Part shown: piece after piece, positions 29,101 to 40,726 of the stretch | Layout of the letters: each line of letters starts with the position of its first letter | Numbering within the stretch: the first letter of the stretch is position 1 | Assembly: GCA_016899975.1 (NCBI GenBank) | Contig: JACJJN010000005.1 | Location: forward strand, 1-64,000 | Origin: Lacrimispora saccharolytica | Lineage (GTDB): Bacteria; Bacillota; Clostridia; Lachnospirales; Lachnospiraceae | Length of the DNA stretch: 64,000 nt | Direction: 5' to 3' | Notes under the pieces: generated by a model | Told to the model about the DNA's origin: nothing | Databases searched by the model: none | Seen by the model: only the letters and a program-made list of their open reading frames with translations | Made by a program: the position numbers and the translations under genes

Positions 29101-29977
29101 CCTGACCTTTGATGCGGTTGCGCAGTGCCAGTTTCTTATTGAATTTATAACGTCCGACCTTGGCAAGATCATAACGGCGCGGATCGAAGAACATTCCGCG
29201 GATGAGGCTCTCTGCGTTTTCCACAGCCAGCGGCTCGCCCGGACGGATCTTTTTGTACAGCTCCAGCAGACCTTCCTGATAGTTGGTGGAAGTGTCTTTT
29301 GAGAAGCTTGCAAGAATCTTCGGTTCCTCACCGAAAAGCTCTACGATCTCAGCGTTGCTTCCTACACCAAGCGCACGGATCAGCACAGTGATCGGAACTT
29401 TTCTGGTTCTGTCTACACGGACATAAAATACGTCATTGGAGTCGGTCTCATATTCAAGCCACGCACCACGATTCGGGATCACGGTACAGGAGAAAAGTCT
29501 TTTACCGATCTTATCGTGTGCAATACCGTAATAGATACCAGGTGAACGCACGAGCTGGCTGACGATAACACGTTCCGCGCCATTGATCACAAAAGTGCCT
29601 GTCTCTGTCATCAACGGCAGATCGCCCATGAAAATTTCATGCTCACTGATTTCGTCTTTTTCTTTGTTGTGCAGACGCACTTTCACCTTCAAAGGTGCCG
29701 CGTATGTCGCATCGCGCTGCTTACACTCTTCAATCGAATACTTTACTTCGTCTTCACACAGAGTAAAGTCTACGAATTCCAGACTGAGTCTTCCGCCGTA
29801 ATCTGAAATTGGGGAAATATCATCAAAGACTTCTTTCATTCCTTCCTTCAGGAACCAGTTATAGGAATCCTTCTGAACTTCGATCAGATTGGGCATTTCT
29901 AGAACTTCTTTTTGTCTCTGGTATGTCATTCGTATACTTTTTCCGGTTGGAATCGGACGTATTCTGTTTTTCTCCAT
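26141..29977 (-). CDS. rpoB: DNA-directed RNA polymerase subunit beta
   Basis: A 1278-residue subunit. The start at 29977 ([17 protein letters not shown]) follows AAGGGGTG; an ATG 15 codons earlier has a poor ribosome binding site. The rifampicin pocket reads [20 protein letters not shown] and continues [10 protein letters not shown], the sensitive form at the usual resistance positions. [10 protein letters not shown] and the C-terminal clamp segment [16 protein letters not shown] are present. The protein ends in an acidic tail ([20 protein letters not shown]). It is not preceded by rplL as in most Firmicutes but by an ABC transporter gene, and has its own promoter. Confidence 0.97.
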   Translation of the reverse strand: MEKNRIRPIPTGKSIRMTYQRQKEVLEMPNLIEVQKDSYNWFLKEGMKEVFDDISPISDYGGRLSLEFVDFTLCEDEVKYSIEECKQRDATYAAPLKVKVRLHNKEKDEISEHEIFMGDLPLMTETGTFVINGAERVIVSQLVRSPGIYYGIAHDKIGKRLFSCTVIPNRGAWLEYETDSNDVFYVRVDRTRKVPITVLIRALGVGSNAEIVELFGEEPKILASFSKDTSTNYQEGLLELYKKIRPGEPLAVENAESLIRGMFFDPRRYDLAKVGRYKFNKKLALRNRIKGQVLAEDVVDASTGEILAEKGTRVTRELADDIQYAAVPYVWIQTEERNVKVLSNLMVDITRWVDVDPKEVGVTEEVYYPVLERILSEYTDIDEIKDAIRREIHDLIPKHITKEDIFASINYNMHLEYGFGNDDDIDHLGNRRIRAVGELLQNQYRIGLSRMERVVRERMTTQDLEGISPQSLINIKPVTAAVKEFFGSSQLSQFMDQNNPLGELTHKRRLSALGPGGLSRDRAGFEVRDVHYSHYGRMCPIETPEGPNIGLINSLASYARINEYGFVEAPYRKIDKTDPKNPKVTDEVVYMTADEEDNYHVAQANEPLDEEGHFLHKNVSGRYRAETQEYERQMFDYMDVSPKMVFSVATALIPFLPNDDANRALMGSNMQRQAVPLMITEAPVVGTGMEAKAAVDSGVCVVAKKSGTITYSCSNEIRMKNDDGTTDTYHLTKFMRSNQSNCYNQKPIVFKGDHVEAGEVIADGPSTYQGELALGKNPLIGFMTWEGYNYEDAVLLSERLVQDDVYTSIHIEEYEAEARDTKLGPEEITKDVPGVGDDALKDLDERGIIRIGAEVRAGDILVGKVTPKGETELTAEERLLRAIFGEKAREVRDTSLKVPHGEYGIVVDAKVFTRENGDELSPGVNEAVRIYIAQKRKISVGDKMAGRHGNKGVVSRVLPVEDMPFLPNGRPLDIVLNPLGVPSRMNIGQVLEIHLSLAAAALGFNVATPIFDGANEIDIQDTLELANDYVNMEWDEFSAKHKDELLPEVYEYLGTHLEHRELWKGVELTGDGKVQLRDGRTGEFFDSKTTIGHMHYLKLHHLVDDKIHARSTGPYSLVTQQPLGGKAQFGGQRFGEMEVWALEAYGASYTLQEILTVKSDDVVGRVKTYEAIIKGDNIPEPGIPESFKVLLKELQSLALDVRVLRDDNTEVEIMESSDYGDTNLNHIIEGDRYSNREENFGEYGYSKQEFDGEELVDVEEDEEEDAFLELDENLDDEE

Positions 29978-30074
29978 TGACGTGTCACCCCTTGTATTTA
30001 TTTTATATTTATTACCGCTCATGCCTGAAAATCAAAAGCTTTTAGGCATATCTTGCCATAATAGTGCATTTTTT

Positions 30075-30103
30075 ACAATACCACAATCTGTCAAGAATGT
30101 CAA
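30075..30103 (-). promoter_or_regulatory. rpoBC promoter
   Basis: On the minus strand, TTGACA (30098-30103), a 17-bp spacer and TATTGT (30075-30080), about 95 bp before the rpoB start. A second TTGACA begins nine bases after the first. This gives rpoBC independent transcription. Confidence 0.75.
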
Positions 30104-30145
30104 CTGCTTTTTTAATTTATATCAATATTTTTAAAGAACAGAAAG

Positions 30146-30199
30146 CGGCAAGCCGCCCGCCGCACACGCATACCACCGGCGCCTTGCCGTTTTCGTCCG
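30146..30199. repeat. Single-arm relative (C) of the covarying hairpin family
   Basis: CGGCAAG (30146-30152) pairs with CTTGCCG (30183-30189). The enclosed GCCCGCCGCACACGCATACC matches one arm of copies A and B, and TTTCGTCCG (30191-30199) is the shared edge motif in reverse orientation. It lies between the ABC transporter stop and the rpoB promoter. On the minus strand it could act as a terminator for the transporter. Confidence 0.6.
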
Positions 30200-30207
30200 T
30201 TTTTTGT

Positions 30208-33200
30208 TTATTCCACACGCAGCGCCATAACCGGATCGTTTTTGGCCGCTTTGCTGGACGGAATCAGGCCGCCAAGAATTGTCAGCACAACGCTGAACAG
30301 AATCAGGATCACTGCCGATTCCACTGGAAGGATTGCATTGATATCCGTCGTGCCGGCAAGCTGATGGATCAGCGCGTTACCCGGTATCATCAACAGAAGC
30401 GTCAGGCCGATACCGAGCAATCCTGAACACAGTCCTATGATAAAGGTCTCTGCATTAAAGACCTGAGACACATTCCGCTTGGAAGCGCCGATGGCGCGCA
30501 GAATTCCGATTTCCTTCTTTCTCTCAAGGACACTGATATAAGTAATAACTCCGATCATGATAGAAGATACCACAAGGGAAATCGCCACAAAAGCGATCAG
30601 TACATAACTGATGATATCAATGATATCTGTCACCGAAGAAGTCATCGTTCCCACGATATCCGTGTAGGTGATAACCTGGTCTTCCTTTCCCTCTTCCTCC
30701 ATCCGTTCATTATAACTGTCGAGGATCCGGAGCACCTGTTCCTTGCTCTCAAAATCGGACGGATAGATGGAAATCTCATTCGGCTGGCCAAAGTCCACAT
30801 ATCCCAGTTCCTGCAGGTTTCCATCATAGGAAGCGTCCTCCCGGTAAGCCAAAGACATCAGAAGTTCCCCAAGTTCTTCTTCGGTCATGTTCATCTGGAA
30901 TGCATTCTGAAGCGCCTCTGTGTTGATCGTAAACGCATCCGCCATGTTCCCGCTCAACTGGCTCATGGCTTCCTGCATGGAACTTTCCATACTCTGGCTG
31001 ATCTGACCCATCATCTGCTCCACCGCGGAACTTACCTGGGTCTCGATCGCCTGCGCCATGGTCTGGGAATACGATCCCATGATCGTCTGCATATAACTCT
31101 GAAGCGCTGTGGAAAGCTTTTCTTCCACACCTCCGGTATCGACCATTCCGGCAATGCCCTGGGAAAGTTTCTGCTGTGCCTCCGGCGTCGCCATGTATTC
31201 CATAAAATAATCATCCATCTTTGTCGGATCCGGAAGTCCGTTTGCCGCCGCATACTGCTGGTATCCGGCAACCATCTCTGCGGAAAGCTTTTCCAGCTGC
31301 TCCGCTGTGATCGATACATTTCCTTCTATTTTAATATTCTCCGAAGCCCAGCGGCTGAGGATTTCCTGTGCCTGGGCAGTCTGCAGATATTCGATCAGAT
31401 ATTCGTCAAACCGATTGATATCCGTATATCCGTTGGATGCCGCATATTGCTGATAGCCGACCATTACCTCCCGGACCAACTGCTGCAGCTGCTCGTTGGA
31501 AACCGTCACGGTTCCGCTGCTTTGAATGATCTCCGTAATATTTCTGGAAAGAATCTGCTTCGCCTCGTCAGTCCCCAGATAGCCCAGGAAATCTTCGCCA
31601 AGTCCGGAATAATCTGCCGCCGGATTCTGTGCCGCGTATCCCTGATAGCCCTGGAGCAGATCCGACGCAATCTGAGCAAGTTCTTCCGCAGAAACTTCCA
31701 AACGGATGCCGCTCATGATATCCTGCATATTCAATTCCGGCATTTCCGGAAGCGTCAGAGAAATATCTTCCATATTCATCAGTCCTGACAAATCCAGCGT
31801 ACTTCCGTCAGCACTCATCGCCCCAGAGAAATCAAAGGCATCGCTCATTCCTTCCGTGAGCGCGCTCTCATCAAAACCAAAGGCTTCCTGGATCGCATCC
31901 TCATCCACAGAAAACAGAGAATTCATATCCAGATCCCTCTGTCCGCTTTCCTCGCCAAATGCCTCATTGGTAAATACATCCACATCCGGATTCTGCAGCT
32001 GCTGCTGAACGATCTCACTGTTCTCCGCTTCCTCCGCCACATGTCTGCTCAGATCTTTCGTATATCCGATACCGGTAGTCAGGGAAACCGCATTGGCATC
32101 CTCCGCCGGCTGTACGACGCCGACTACCTTCAGATCTTCGCCGTTCTGCACCAGTTCTTTCATATATTCATCGTTGTCCGTCTTGTCGGTCCAGACCTGG
32201 CACTGGCTGTCATACTGATAATAGTCTGCGCGGTTCACCACCTTAAACGTGGTTCCGAGAATGTCTTCATACGTGTAGCTTCCTATATGATCCGGTGTGT
32301 CCACCTCTTCCTCGTCAATGAACTGCTGGATCATTTCGTCCAGTTCCATCGCGTCCCGCAGACCAAGGGTATACAGCATGAAGTCACTGATTCCGCCGCT
32401 GGAAGTCAGTACTACCACACATTCATTATAATTTTCCGGCCAGCGGCCTGCCATCACCTCATACTGGTCTTTGTAAAGACTTTCATTTTCCGGCATTTCG
32501 TAGAAAACATCCGTACTCATCATGGAGGACATCATGCTGTTGGCGCTGCTGCCGGAGCCAAGCCCAAGGGCGGAAAAGGACTGATCCGGATTCACCTGGC
32601 GGATACTGTCTCCGTCTTCACGGTAAATCTGAGGCACAGAGTCATAGGAATACTCGATTGCACTGACATACTGGTCAATTCCGCTGTCTCCATGATCCAG
32701 ATACTCCTTCAGGGCTTCCAGGTCATTGGAATCCATGGTGGAAAACATATCCGTCACCATCTGGATAACATTGACATCTCCGGACTCCTCCTGTGCTTCC
32801 CCGGATCCGCCGGCAGACATCATCATCGAAGACGCAAAATTGAATCCGGTACTCTGGATCTGCAGCGGATATTCCGACAGCGTCTCTTCCTCCACCGAAT
32901 GAATATAGGTATTCACTCCGGTGGACAGCGCCAGGATTGAGGCGATTCCGATGATACCAATGGAGCCGGCAAAGGAAGTCAGCAATGTACGCGCTTTCTT
33001 GGTACGCAGGTTATTAAAGCTGAGAGACAGAGCTGTCAGAAAGGACATGGATGATTTTCCCATATTTTTATGTTCCGGTTCTTTCAGCGTCTTCTCATCC
33101 ACCTCAAAAGGATCTGTGTCCGAGCGGATCTTTCCATCTCTCAGATTCACGATCCTCGTTGCGTACTGCTGCGCCAGCTCCGGATTGTGGGTTACCATCA

Positions 33201-33780
33201 CGACCAGCCGGTCTCTTGCCACCTCCTGCAGAAGCTCCATAACCTGGATACTGGTTTCACTGTCCAGAGCGCCGGTCGGTTCGTCTGCCAGCACGATGTC
33301 CGGATTATTTACCAGCGCACGGGCGATCGTCACCCTCTGCATCTGTCCTCCGGAAAGCTGGCTGGGCTTTTTGTGCACCTGCTCTCCCAGACCTACCCGT
33401 GCCAGCGCTTCCTGCGCCCTCTTTTTTCTCTCCGCCTTGCTGATGCCCGAGATGGTCAGCGCAAGTTCCACGTTTGCAAGCAGCGTCTGATGGGGAATCA
33501 GGTTATAGCTTTGGAACACAAAACCTATCGTATGGTTCCGGTAAGAATCCCAGTCACGTTCCTTATACTTCTTCGTAGAAATGCCGTTAATGATCAGATC
33601 TCCGCTGTCATACCGGTCAAGTCCTCCGATAATATTCAAAAGAGTGGTCTTTCCGGAACCACTGGGTCCAAGAATAGCAACGAATTCATTGTCCCGAAGA
33701 TTCAGGCTGACGCCATCCAATGCTTTCTGCACCAAATCTCCGGTCTTGTATTCTTTGCGGATATTCTTAATCTGAAGCAT
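30208..33780 (-). CDS. Fused ABC transporter ATPase-permease (MacB/FtsX type) with long repeat-bearing extracellular domain
   Basis: A 1190-residue protein. Residues 1-230 are a LolD/MacB-type ATPase with Walker [10 protein letters not shown], signature LSGGQMQR and Walker [15 protein letters not shown] membrane helix follows near residue 270 ([18 protein letters not shown]). A very large extracytoplasmic region runs to about residue 1050, and three C-terminal FtsX helices follow ([37 protein letters not shown]). The extracellular part carries about three tandem repeats of some 70 residues near residues 690-905 with the core GYQQYAA. This type usually acts as a mechanotransmitter or in peptide or antibiotic export or resistance; the substrate is unknown. 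Confidence 0.85.
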   Translation of the reverse strand: MLQIKNIRKEYKTGDLVQKALDGVSLNLRDNEFVAILGPSGSGKTTLLNIIGGLDRYDSGDLIINGISTKKYKERDWDSYRNHTIGFVFQSYNLIPHQTLLANVELALTISGISKAERKKRAQEALARVGLGEQVHKKPSQLSGGQMQRVTIARALVNNPDIVLADEPTGALDSETSIQVMELLQEVARDRLVVMVTHNPELAQQYATRIVNLRDGKIRSDTDPFEVDEKTLKEPEHKNMGKSSMSFLTALSLSFNNLRTKKARTLLTSFAGSIGIIGIASILALSTGVNTYIHSVEEETLSEYPLQIQSTGFNFASSMMMSAGGSGEAQEESGDVNVIQMVTDMFSTMDSNDLEALKEYLDHGDSGIDQYVSAIEYSYDSVPQIYREDGDSIRQVNPDQSFSALGLGSGSSANSMMSSMMSTDVFYEMPENESLYKDQYEVMAGRWPENYNECVVVLTSSGGISDFMLYTLGLRDAMELDEMIQQFIDEEEVDTPDHIGSYTYEDILGTTFKVVNRADYYQYDSQCQVWTDKTDNDEYMKELVQNGEDLKVVGVVQPAEDANAVSLTTGIGYTKDLSRHVAEEAENSEIVQQQLQNPDVDVFTNEAFGEESGQRDLDMNSLFSVDEDAIQEAFGFDESALTEGMSDAFDFSGAMSADGSTLDLSGLMNMEDISLTLPEMPELNMQDIMSGIRLEVSAEELAQIASDLLQGYQGYAAQNPAADYSGLGEDFLGYLGTDEAKQILSRNITEIIQSSGTVTVSNEQLQQLVREVMVGYQQYAASNGYTDINRFDEYLIEYLQTAQAQEILSRWASENIKIEGNVSITAEQLEKLSAEMVAGYQQYAAANGLPDPTKMDDYFMEYMATPEAQQKLSQGIAGMVDTGGVEEKLSTALQSYMQTIMGSYSQTMAQAIETQVSSAVEQMMGQISQSMESSMQEAMSQLSGNMADAFTINTEALQNAFQMNMTEEELGELLMSLAYREDASYDGNLQELGYVDFGQPNEISIYPSDFESKEQVLRILDSYNERMEEEGKEDQVITYTDIVGTMTSSVTDIIDIISYVLIAFVAISLVVSSIMIGVITYISVLERKKEIGILRAIGASKRNVSQVFNAETFIIGLCSGLLGIGLTLLLMIPGNALIHQLAGTTDINAILPVESAVILILFSVVLTILGGLIPSSKAAKNDPVMALRVE

Positions 33781-33950
33781 ATATCTTCTCCTTACTCCTC
33801 AATTTTCTGTCTCTCTCCTGTTTCCGCAAACAGAAAAACTGTTTCTATCATACTCCTCTTTCTCCGCCGTTTCAACCCAGATACCCATTCCTTAATTTTT
33901 ATTTATAATTGCTTTCGAAAATCTTTCTCCTTTTCGGTTTCTTCGCCATT

Positions 33951-34745
33951 TTATGTGGACAAAAGCAGGCTTCCGTCTTCCATCGCCGCTTTCATCATTC
34001 CAGTATAGGCGTAAATATCTTTTCCCGCGTGCCCTTTGTACTGTCCAATCATCCGGACGATGGCGCTGCCGACGATCACCCCGTCCGCCATCGCCGCGAT
34101 GTCCCTCGCCTGCTCCGGGGTATGGATTCCGAATCCCACCGCCACCGGGGTATCCGTCACCACGCGGATCTCCCGGATCATTCCTTCCAGATCCGTACAG
34201 ATCTCATTTCTCATTCCTGTCACACCCATGGAAGACACCAGATAGATAAATCCCTGGGCTTCCCTGGCGATCATCCGGATCCGTTCTTTCGACGTGGGCG
34301 CGATCAGGGAGATCACTTCGATTCCATTTCTGTTCGCCGTCTCCAGCAGTTCCTCCCGCTCCTCAAACGGGAGATCCGGGATGATGATTCCGTCCAGTCC
34401 GCATTCCCGGCATCTGGCGAAAAATTTCTCATAGCCATAGTGAAATACCGGATTCAGATATGTCATGAACACCAGCGGAATCTTTACTTTGTCCCGCACA
34501 TCCCTCACCATATCAAAAACTTTATCCGTCGTCGTCCCTCCGGCAAGCGCCCGGAGATCCGCCTCCTGGATCACAGGCCCTTCGGCGATAGGATCGGAAA
34601 ACGGAATGCCGATCTCGATCAGATCCGCCCCCGCTCTCTCCAGCTCCTGAATAAATTCCGCCGTTTTGTCAAGGCTGGGATCCCCCGCCGTAAGAAAAGG
34701 GATAAATGCCTTTCCGTTCTTAAATGCTTCTCTGATCTTACTCAT
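33951..34745 (-). CDS. trpA: Tryptophan synthase alpha chain
   Basis: A 264-residue TIM-barrel subunit that cleaves indole-3-glycerol phosphate to indole and glyceraldehyde 3-phosphate. [23 protein letters not shown] opens the protein. [19 protein letters not shown] carries the catalytic Glu and Asp, and the phosphate-binding loop [12 protein letters not shown] is near residue 210. It is the last gene of the trp operon and overlaps the end of trpB by eight bases. Nothing is missing. Confidence 0.96.
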   Translation of the reverse strand: MSKIREAFKNGKAFIPFLTAGDPSLDKTAEFIQELERAGADLIEIGIPFSDPIAEGPVIQEADLRALAGGTTTDKVFDMVRDVRDKVKIPLVFMTYLNPVFHYGYEKFFARCRECGLDGIIIPDLPFEEREELLETANRNGIEVISLIAPTSKERIRMIAREAQGFIYLVSSMGVTGMRNEICTDLEGMIREIRVVTDTPVAVGFGIHTPEQARDIAAMADGVIVGSAIVRMIGQYKGHAGKDIYAYTGMMKAAMEDGSLLLST

Positions 34746-35922
34746 ATACGTTCACTCCTCTGTATCTTGCAATTGCAGCCACATCTTTGTCACCTCTTCC
34801 GGACAGACAGATAATCATACTCTCATCCGGACGCATGGCCGGAGCCAGCTTTCTGGCGTAAGCCACCGCATGGGCGCTCTCGATGGCGCAGATGATTCCT
34901 TCCGTCCTCGCCAGATATTCAAAAGCCTCCACCGCTTCCTCATCTGTCACCGGTACATATCTGGCACGGCCAATATCATTCAGATAGGCATGTTCCGGTC
35001 CGATGCCCGGATAATCCAGACCCGCGGAGATGGAATAAACCGGCGCGATCTGTCCGTATTCGTCCTGACAGAAATAAGATTTCATTCCGTGAAACACTCC
35101 CAGGGAACCATTGGCGATGGTCGCCGCGTTTTCCGGCGTATCAACGCCTCTGCCCGCCGCTTCGCATCCGATCAGCTGCACGCTTTCCTCCGGAATAAAT
35201 TCATAAAACATTCCCATCGCATTGCTGCCGCCGCCGACACAGGCGAGCACCGCCGCCGGAAGCTTTCCCTCCCGCTCCAGGATCTGCTCTTTCGCCTCTC
35301 TTCCGATCACCGACTGGAAATCACGGACAATCGTCGGGAACGGATGGGGTCCCATGACGGACCCAAGAACATAGTGGGTATCCTCCACGCGGCTCGCCCA
35401 TTCTCTCATCGCCTCGTTGACCGCGTCTTTCAGCGTCATGGTTCCGGTTGTCACTGCGTGTACCTTTGCTCCCAGAAGCTCCATCCGGTAAACATTGAGC
35501 GCCTGCCTCTCAGTATCTTCCTTCCCCATAAAGATCTCACATTCCATGCCCATCAGCGCCGCTGCCGTGGCGGCTGCAACTCCATGCTGTCCCGCTCCCG
35601 TCTCCGCGATGACACGGGTCTTTCCCATCTTTTTCGCCAGAAGGCACTGCCCCAGCACATTGTTGATCTTATGAGAACCGGTATGATTCAAGTCCTCTCT
35701 TTTCAGGTAAATCTTTGCGCCGCCCAGATCTTTGGTCATCTTCTCTGCGTAATACAGAAGAGAAGGCCTGCCGGCATAGTTTTTCAGAAGATCCTCCAGC
35801 TCCGCCTGAAACTCCGGATCCTTTTTATAGTATTCATACTGCTCTTCCAGATGAATGATCTCATTCATCAGTGTTTCCGGAACATACTGTCCTCCATGGA
35901 TTCCAAATCTACCTTTCTGCAT
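34738..35922 (-). CDS. trpB: Tryptophan synthase beta chain
   Basis: A 394-residue PLP enzyme condensing indole and serine to tryptophan. It begins [19 protein letters not shown]. The PLP lysine is in [13 protein letters not shown] near residue 83, and the glycine-rich phosphate cup is [26 protein letters not shown] and the C-terminal [10 protein letters not shown] complete the TrpB1-type fold with the alpha-subunit interface. It overlaps trpF upstream (14 bases) and trpA downstream, consistent with translational coupling and an alpha2beta2 complex. Confidence 0.97.
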   Translation of the reverse strand: MQKGRFGIHGGQYVPETLMNEIIHLEEQYEYYKKDPEFQAELEDLLKNYAGRPSLLYYAEKMTKDLGGAKIYLKREDLNHTGSHKINNVLGQCLLAKKMGKTRVIAETGAGQHGVAAATAAALMGMECEIFMGKEDTERQALNVYRMELLGAKVHAVTTGTMTLKDAVNEAMREWASRVEDTHYVLGSVMGPHPFPTIVRDFQSVIGREAKEQILEREGKLPAAVLACVGGGSNAMGMFYEFIPEESVQLIGCEAAGRGVDTPENAATIANGSLGVFHGMKSYFCQDEYGQIAPVYSISAGLDYPGIGPEHAYLNDIGRARYVPVTDEEAVEAFEYLARTEGIICAIESAHAVAYARKLAPAMRPDESMIICLSGRGDKDVAAIARYRGVNVYE

Positions 35923-36532
35923 TTCTTATCCTCCTGACAATTTCCATGATTTTTCCCGCATCTTTTTTCCCTCCGGTCTCGACACCGCTGCTCACATCGA
36001 TCCCAAAGGGATGATATCTTTGAACCGCTTCCTCCACATTGTCCGGCGTGATGCCTCCGGCAAGGAGATAATGCCGCCGGACCGACTCCAGCAGTTCCCA
36101 CGCAAATTTCCCTCCGGTGCCGCCGCTGCCGTGATCCAGCAGGATCAGATCGGCGCTGCTCTGCTCCGCCTTTTCCAGATCTGCGGCGCTTTCAACCGAA
36201 AATGCCTGGATCACCGGCTCTCCAGTCAGAAAGCGGAGCCTGCGGAGATAGGTTTCATCCTCCTGTCCATGAAGCTGGACAATGTCAATGATCCCGTCCT
36301 CCAGATATCCTGCGACGATCTGAGGCAGTTCATTGACAAACACGCCGACCGCCCGGATCGACGGATCCAGTTCCATCCGCAGCAGCCGCGCATGTTCTCT
36401 GGAAATCCTGCGGCGGCTTTTCGCCAGCACAAAACCGGCATAATCCGGCTTCGCCGCATTGACCGCCGCCACATCTTCCAATGTCATCAAACCGCAGATT
36501 TTGATTTTTACCGGCTCTCTGATCTCTTCCAT
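35909..36532 (-). CDS. trpF: Phosphoribosylanthranilate isomerase
   Basis: A 207-residue TIM-barrel enzyme performing the Amadori rearrangement of phosphoribosylanthranilate. [21 protein letters not shown] contains the catalytic Cys in [26 protein letters not shown] and [16 protein letters not shown] carry the other conserved residues, including the general acid Asp. [12 protein letters not shown] and [11 protein letters not shown] are the phosphate-binding loops near the C-terminus. It is a separate gene rather than fused to trpC. It lies between trpC and trpB. Confidence 0.94.
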   Translation of the reverse strand: MEEIREPVKIKICGLMTLEDVAAVNAAKPDYAGFVLAKSRRRISREHARLLRMELDPSIRAVGVFVNELPQIVAGYLEDGIIDIVQLHGQEDETYLRRLRFLTGEPVIQAFSVESAADLEKAEQSSADLILLDHGSGGTGGKFAWELLESVRRHYLLAGGITPDNVEEAVQRYHPFGIDVSSGVETGGKKDAGKIMEIVRRIRNAER

Positions 36533-36594
36533 TTCTTTTCTCCATTTTCTACTGTGTATTTAAAACTTGCTTTCCGCAGATTCGTATGCATCCG

Positions 36595-37374
36595 TCATAT
36601 TCCTTTCAATTCTCTCAAAGCTTTTTTCTTATCCGGGCGTTTCATCAACGTTTCTCCGATGAGCACCGCGTCCGTCCCGTTTTCCCGCAGCTTTCGGATA
36701 TCTTCCGGTGTGTGGATGCCACTCTCCGACACAAACAGAATCTGTCGGGGAACGAGTTTTCTCAGCCGGCGGCTGTTGTCAAGATTCACCTGAAAGGTGC
36801 GCAGATCCCTGTTGTTGACGCCGATAATCCTGGCACCCGCATCCAGCGCTTTCTCCACTTCTTCTTCATCGTGGGCTTCCACCAACGCCGACATTCCCAG
36901 GGAATCGGCAATCTGAATTCCCTCCCGGATTTCTCCCCGGTCCAGAAGCGCGCAGATCAGCAAAACTGCCGAAGCCCCCAGAACCTTTGCCTCGTAGATC
37001 ATATACGGGTCCACCGTAAAATCCTTGCGCAGCACCGGGATGGAAACTTTGCCGGCAATCTCTTCCAGATAACGGTCGCTGCCCTGAAAATATTCCGGCT
37101 CCGTCAGACAGGAAACGGCGTCCGCTCCTGCCTCCTCATATTCCGATGCGATCTGCAGATACGGAAACTCCGGTGCAAGGACCCCTTTGGACGGTGACGC
37201 CTTCTTCACTTCGCAGATAAAGGAAAGATCCGGCTTTCTCAATGCCGCTTCAAACGGAAATCCAGTCTCCCTTCCCATGCTTTCCGCCTCTCGCCGGAGC
37301 AGTTCCGGAGATTTCCGGACTTTTCTCTTTTCCACCCGGTACCGGGATGCTTCCGCCAGCTTCTCTAAGATCAT
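36595..37374 (-). CDS. trpC: Indole-3-glycerol phosphate synthase
   Basis: A 259-residue TIM-barrel enzyme making indole-3-glycerol phosphate from CdRP. EVKKASPSKGVLAPEFP carries the first catalytic Lys near residue 55. VLRKDFTVDPYMIYEAKVLGA has the catalytic lysine and active-site residues, with LVEAHDEEEVEKAL and IIGVNNRDLRTFQV following. VSESGIHTPEDI and AVLIGETLMKRPD close the barrel. The start at 37374 (MILEKLAEASRYRVEKRK) is the usual one. About 60 bp separate it from trpF and about 90 bp from trpD. Confidence 0.96.
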   Translation of the reverse strand: MILEKLAEASRYRVEKRKVRKSPELLRREAESMGRETGFPFEAALRKPDLSFICEVKKASPSKGVLAPEFPYLQIASEYEEAGADAVSCLTEPEYFQGSDRYLEEIAGKVSIPVLRKDFTVDPYMIYEAKVLGASAVLLICALLDRGEIREGIQIADSLGMSALVEAHDEEEVEKALDAGARIIGVNNRDLRTFQVNLDNSRRLRKLVPRQILFVSESGIHTPEDIRKLRENGTDAVLIGETLMKRPDKKKALRELKGI

Positions 37375-37465
37375 TTTTCTTCCTCCTGTTCCCGCTTTTT
37401 CTTATTCTGCTTTTTCTTATCTTGCCTCTCCTTATCCCGCTTCAGATTTCATTCCCTGTACCACT

Positions 37466-38488
37466 TCAGGCAGCGGAACATTTCTCATTACTCAGCTGAA
37501 TGAATTTTTCCAGCTGCTCCGCAGCTTTTCCACTGTCGATGATCTTCTCCATCTCATGGATGGCTTCCCGCAGATCGATCCCGTCCTGTCCGATCACCAG
37601 CCCGGCAGCCGCATTCAGCACAACGGCATTTCTCTTCGGCCCCTTCTCTCCATTCAGGATCGCGCGGGTGATCGCCGCGTTTTCTTCCGGAGTTCCTCCC
37701 TGCAAATCTTCCTTTCTGCACCGCTGAAAACCGTAATCCTCCGGAGCGATCACATACTTTTTATACGTTCCGTTTCTGAACTCACCGATCGTCGTCGGGG
37801 CGCTCAGAGAGATCTCATCCAGACAGTCCTGTCCGTAGACAACCATTCCCTTCTTGACTCCCAGATTCATCAGAACCTTCGCCATCGGCTCGACCAGCGC
37901 CTCCTCATAGACTCCCATCAGCTGCATCGATGCCCCGGCAGGATTGGTCAGCGGACCCAGAATATTGAAGATCGTCCGGATTCCCAGCTCTTTTCGAACC
38001 GGCGCTACATATTTCATGGACAGATGATAATTCTGCGCAAACAGAAAACAGAGATTGATCCTTTCCAGTATTTCCCTGCTCCTCTCCGGCGGCAGTGAGA
38101 TCTTCACTCCCAGCGCTTCCAGGCAGTCCGCCGCTCCCGATTTGCTGGACGCCGCCCGGTTTCCGTGTTTCGCCACCGGGACGCCCGCCGCTGACACCAG
38201 AATCGACGCTGTCGTGGAAATATTGAAAGAGTTGGAACGATCCCCTCCGGTTCCGACAATTTCCAACAGTTCCTGATCATTCAAAAGACGGATACAGTGT
38301 TTTCTCATTCCCGCCGCACATGCCGTGATCTCTTCGATCGTCTCCCCTTTCATGCTCATCGCAGTCAGAAACGCGCTCATCTGTACCGGAGTCGCCTTGC
38401 CGCCCATGATCTCATCCATCGCTCCCATTGCCATTTCGTAGGAAAGATCTTCTTTTGCTGCCAGTTTTATAATTGCTTCATTGATCAT
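37466..38488 (-). CDS. trpD: Anthranilate phosphoribosyltransferase
   Basis: A 340-residue enzyme joining anthranilate and [24 protein letters not shown] near residue 80 is the PRPP-binding signature. [19 protein letters not shown], the metal-binding [12 protein letters not shown] region and a C-terminal [11 protein letters not shown]-like segment complete it. The fold is the usual helical N-terminal dimer domain plus an alpha/beta domain. Its start overlaps the 3' end of trpG by 11 bases. It is separate from trpG, not fused. Confidence 0.96.
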   Translation of the reverse strand: MINEAIIKLAAKEDLSYEMAMGAMDEIMGGKATPVQMSAFLTAMSMKGETIEEITACAAGMRKHCIRLLNDQELLEIVGTGGDRSNSFNISTTASILVSAAGVPVAKHGNRAASSKSGAADCLEALGVKISLPPERSREILERINLCFLFAQNYHLSMKYVAPVRKELGIRTIFNILGPLTNPAGASMQLMGVYEEALVEPMAKVLMNLGVKKGMVVYGQDCLDEISLSAPTTIGEFRNGTYKKYVIAPEDYGFQRCRKEDLQGGTPEENAAITRAILNGEKGPKRNAVVLNAAAGLVIGQDGIDLREAIHEMEKIIDSGKAAEQLEKFIQLSNEKCSAA

Positions 38489-39080
38489 GATTCATTACCT
38501 CCAGAAAATTACTAAAAAGATGGATTCCATCCGGCGTAAGAATGGATTCCGGATGAAACTGCACCCCATAGACGGGATATTCTCTGTGCTGCACCGCCAT
38601 AATCTCTCCCTCGGCGGTTCTTGCCGTGATTTCCAGACAATCTGGCAGCGTTTCCTCCCGCGCCGCCAGGGAATGGTATCTTCCCACCGTCATCTCTTCT
38701 TTGCTTCCGCGAAACAAAGGTGTGTCCGTATTCACCCTTATCACAGAAGTCTTCCCATGCATCATCCGGTCCGCATACGTCACGGTTCCTCCAAATGCCG
38801 TACAGATTGCCTGATGCCCCAGGCATACGCCAAGGATCGGCGTCCTTTTGCCCAGCTTTTGTACAACCTCCACGCAGCAGCCTGCATCTTCCGGCCTTCC
38901 CGGTCCCGGCGACAGGAGAATTCCATCCGGTTTCATCGCCTCAATTTCCTCCGGAGTTTTTTCATCATTTCGAATAACGGTAAGTTCCGCTCCCAGTGCG
39001 CCGAGCATCTGGTAGAGATTGTAGGAAAAGCTGTCATAATTATCGATCAGTATGAGTTTTTTTCTGCTCCTGTTTTTCAT
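38478..39080 (-). CDS. trpG: Anthranilate synthase component II (glutamine amidotransferase)
   Basis: A 200-residue class I amidotransferase supplying ammonia to Trp[22 protein letters not shown] opens the protein. The nucleophile is the Cys in GVCLGHQAI near residue 87, and the His-Glu pair is in [23 protein letters not shown] is the oxyanion-strand motif. In many Firmicutes this subunit is shared with PabB for folate, so it may serve both; its place in the trp operon favours tryptophan. It overlaps trpE by four bases. Confidence 0.94.
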   Translation of the reverse strand: MKNRSRKKLILIDNYDSFSYNLYQMLGALGAELTVIRNDEKTPEEIEAMKPDGILLSPGPGRPEDAGCCVEVVQKLGKRTPILGVCLGHQAICTAFGGTVTYADRMMHGKTSVIRVNTDTPLFRGSKEEMTVGRYHSLAAREETLPDCLEITARTAEGEIMAVQHREYPVYGVQFHPESILTPDGIHLFSNFLEVMNHDQ

Positions 39081-40633
39081 CTGCCCTTTCCTTTCTTCCT
39101 GCTGTCCTTTCTTTCAGAATCCATGCCGCACTTCAAAGCCTGAATGACTGCCTGCGCTTTGTTTCTGCACTCTTCGTATTCCTTCTCCGGAACGGAATCC
39201 GCAACGATCCCCGCGCCGGAGCAGACATATACTTTTCCGTTTTTCTTATACGCCAGGCGAATGGAAATACAGGTGTCCATATTTCCGGTAAAATCCAGAT
39301 ATCCGATGGCTCCTCCATAAATCCCGCGGTTTCTCTCCTCCAACTCATGGATGATCTCACATGCCCTGATCTTTGGCGCTCCGGACAATGTACCTGCCGG
39401 AAGCACTGCATCCACCGCATCCACCGCGGTAAATTCCTGTCTTAATTCCCCCTGTACCTCCGAACCGATATGCATGACATGAGAAAATTTTTCAACAGAC
39501 AGGTACTTATCCACAGCCACCGTACCAAAACGGCTGATTTTCCCCAAATCATTCCGTCCAAGATCCACAAGCATGTTGTGTTCTGCCAATTCCTTCTCAT
39601 CACTCAGAAGTTCCCGCTCCAATTCCAGATCCTCCTGCGGCGTTTTTCCTCTCGGTCTCGTTCCTGCCAGCGGAAAGGTCCGCACGCTTTGATCCGTCAC
39701 CTTGACCAGCGTCTCCGGGGACGCCCCGGTGATCTCAAGATCATCTCCGGAAAAATACAGCATGTAAGGGGACGGATTCGTCGTCCGCAGCATCCGGTAG
39801 GTATTCAGAAGACTTCCTTCAAACTCCGCCTCCATGGGATTTGCCAAAACCAGCTGAAAAATATCCCCTTCGCGGATATGGTTCTTTACCTGCTCCACTT
39901 TCCGGCAATACTCCTCCTTGCTGAATGCCTGACGAAAATCCGAAGTCAGCCGCCCAGGTTCCAGTCTCGCCGGTATTCCATCTTCCAGCAGCGCTTCCAT
40001 CTCATCAAGCCGCCTCACCGCTCTCTCGTATTCCCGTTCCAGATCTTCCGTCCTGATATGAACAATCAGAAAAATCTTCTGCCTGAAATGATCAAAGGCA
40101 ATAATTTTGTCGAACAGCATCAGATCCATATCTTTAAAATCCTCTTCCGTCTTAGGCCTGAACTTCAGACAGGGTTCGCTGTATTTCAGATAGTCATAAG
40201 CAAAATAACCGACGAGACCTCCTGTGAATGTGGGAAGTCCTTCTACTCTCGGACTTTTGTTCTCTTCCAGAATCCTGCGTACCTCTTTCTGGGGCTGACC
40301 GGTTTCCCAGGTTTTTATCCGGAAGAAATTTCCCGCAGACGTTTCTTTCTCCGGATGCCGGGCTTCCTGATCCAGCCTCACTTTCATTGTCATCCTGCCG
40401 TCCATGCAGGTCAGTTCCATCGAGGGATCATAGCCGAGAAAGGTATATCTTCCCCACCGTTCCCGATCTTCCATACTTTCCAGCAAAAAGCAATGGGTGC
40501 TTACACCTTTCAAAATCTTCAATGTCTCTACCGGAGTCCGGATATCCGAGAAGATTTCCCGGTACACCGGAAGTCTCCGGAAATTCCCTGACGCATTCAG
40601 TTGCTTTGTCTCTTCCAATGTTGTCTGCTTCAT
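39077..40633 (-). CDS. trpE: Anthranilate synthase component I
   Basis: A 518-residue chorismate-utilising enzyme making anthranilate, the first committed step of tryptophan synthesis. The start at 40633 ([17 protein letters not shown]) follows [25 protein letters not shown] near residues 50-67 contains the LLES element where tryptophan binds for feedback inhibition. The catalytic core has [14 protein letters not shown], the metal-binding [20 protein letters not shown] and [15 protein letters not shown]. It is the first gene of the operon, about 90 bp after the T-box terminator. Confidence 0.96.
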   Translation of the reverse strand: MKQTTLEETKQLNASGNFRRLPVYREIFSDIRTPVETLKILKGVSTHCFLLESMEDRERWGRYTFLGYDPSMELTCMDGRMTMKVRLDQEARHPEKETSAGNFFRIKTWETGQPQKEVRRILEENKSPRVEGLPTFTGGLVGYFAYDYLKYSEPCLKFRPKTEEDFKDMDLMLFDKIIAFDHFRQKIFLIVHIRTEDLEREYERAVRRLDEMEALLEDGIPARLEPGRLTSDFRQAFSKEEYCRKVEQVKNHIREGDIFQLVLANPMEAEFEGSLLNTYRMLRTTNPSPYMLYFSGDDLEITGASPETLVKVTDQSVRTFPLAGTRPRGKTPQEDLELERELLSDEKELAEHNMLVDLGRNDLGKISRFGTVAVDKYLSVEKFSHVMHIGSEVQGELRQEFTAVDAVDAVLPAGTLSGAPKIRACEIIHELEERNRGIYGGAIGYLDFTGNMDTCISIRLAYKKNGKVYVCSGAGIVADSVPEKEYEECRNKAQAVIQALKCGMDSERKDSRKKGKGR

Positions 40634-40726
40634 AAATGCTCCTTTCCTGTTTTCCTTCTCGTCGGCTTTGTGCTCCGCACGAAAACTGTTTTTCCCGGTA
40701 AATTTCCTGCAATTTTTTTCGGACAA

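Noticed and set aside
29978-30022. Earlier rpoB start at 30022
   Set aside because: It would add 15 residues of unconserved sequence and lacks a good ribosome binding site, whereas AAGGGGTG precedes 29977.
33951-40633. trp genes as a recently transferred block
   Set aside because: Codon use and ribosome binding sites look like the neighbours, and the T-box is native in style; the odd feature is location, not composition.
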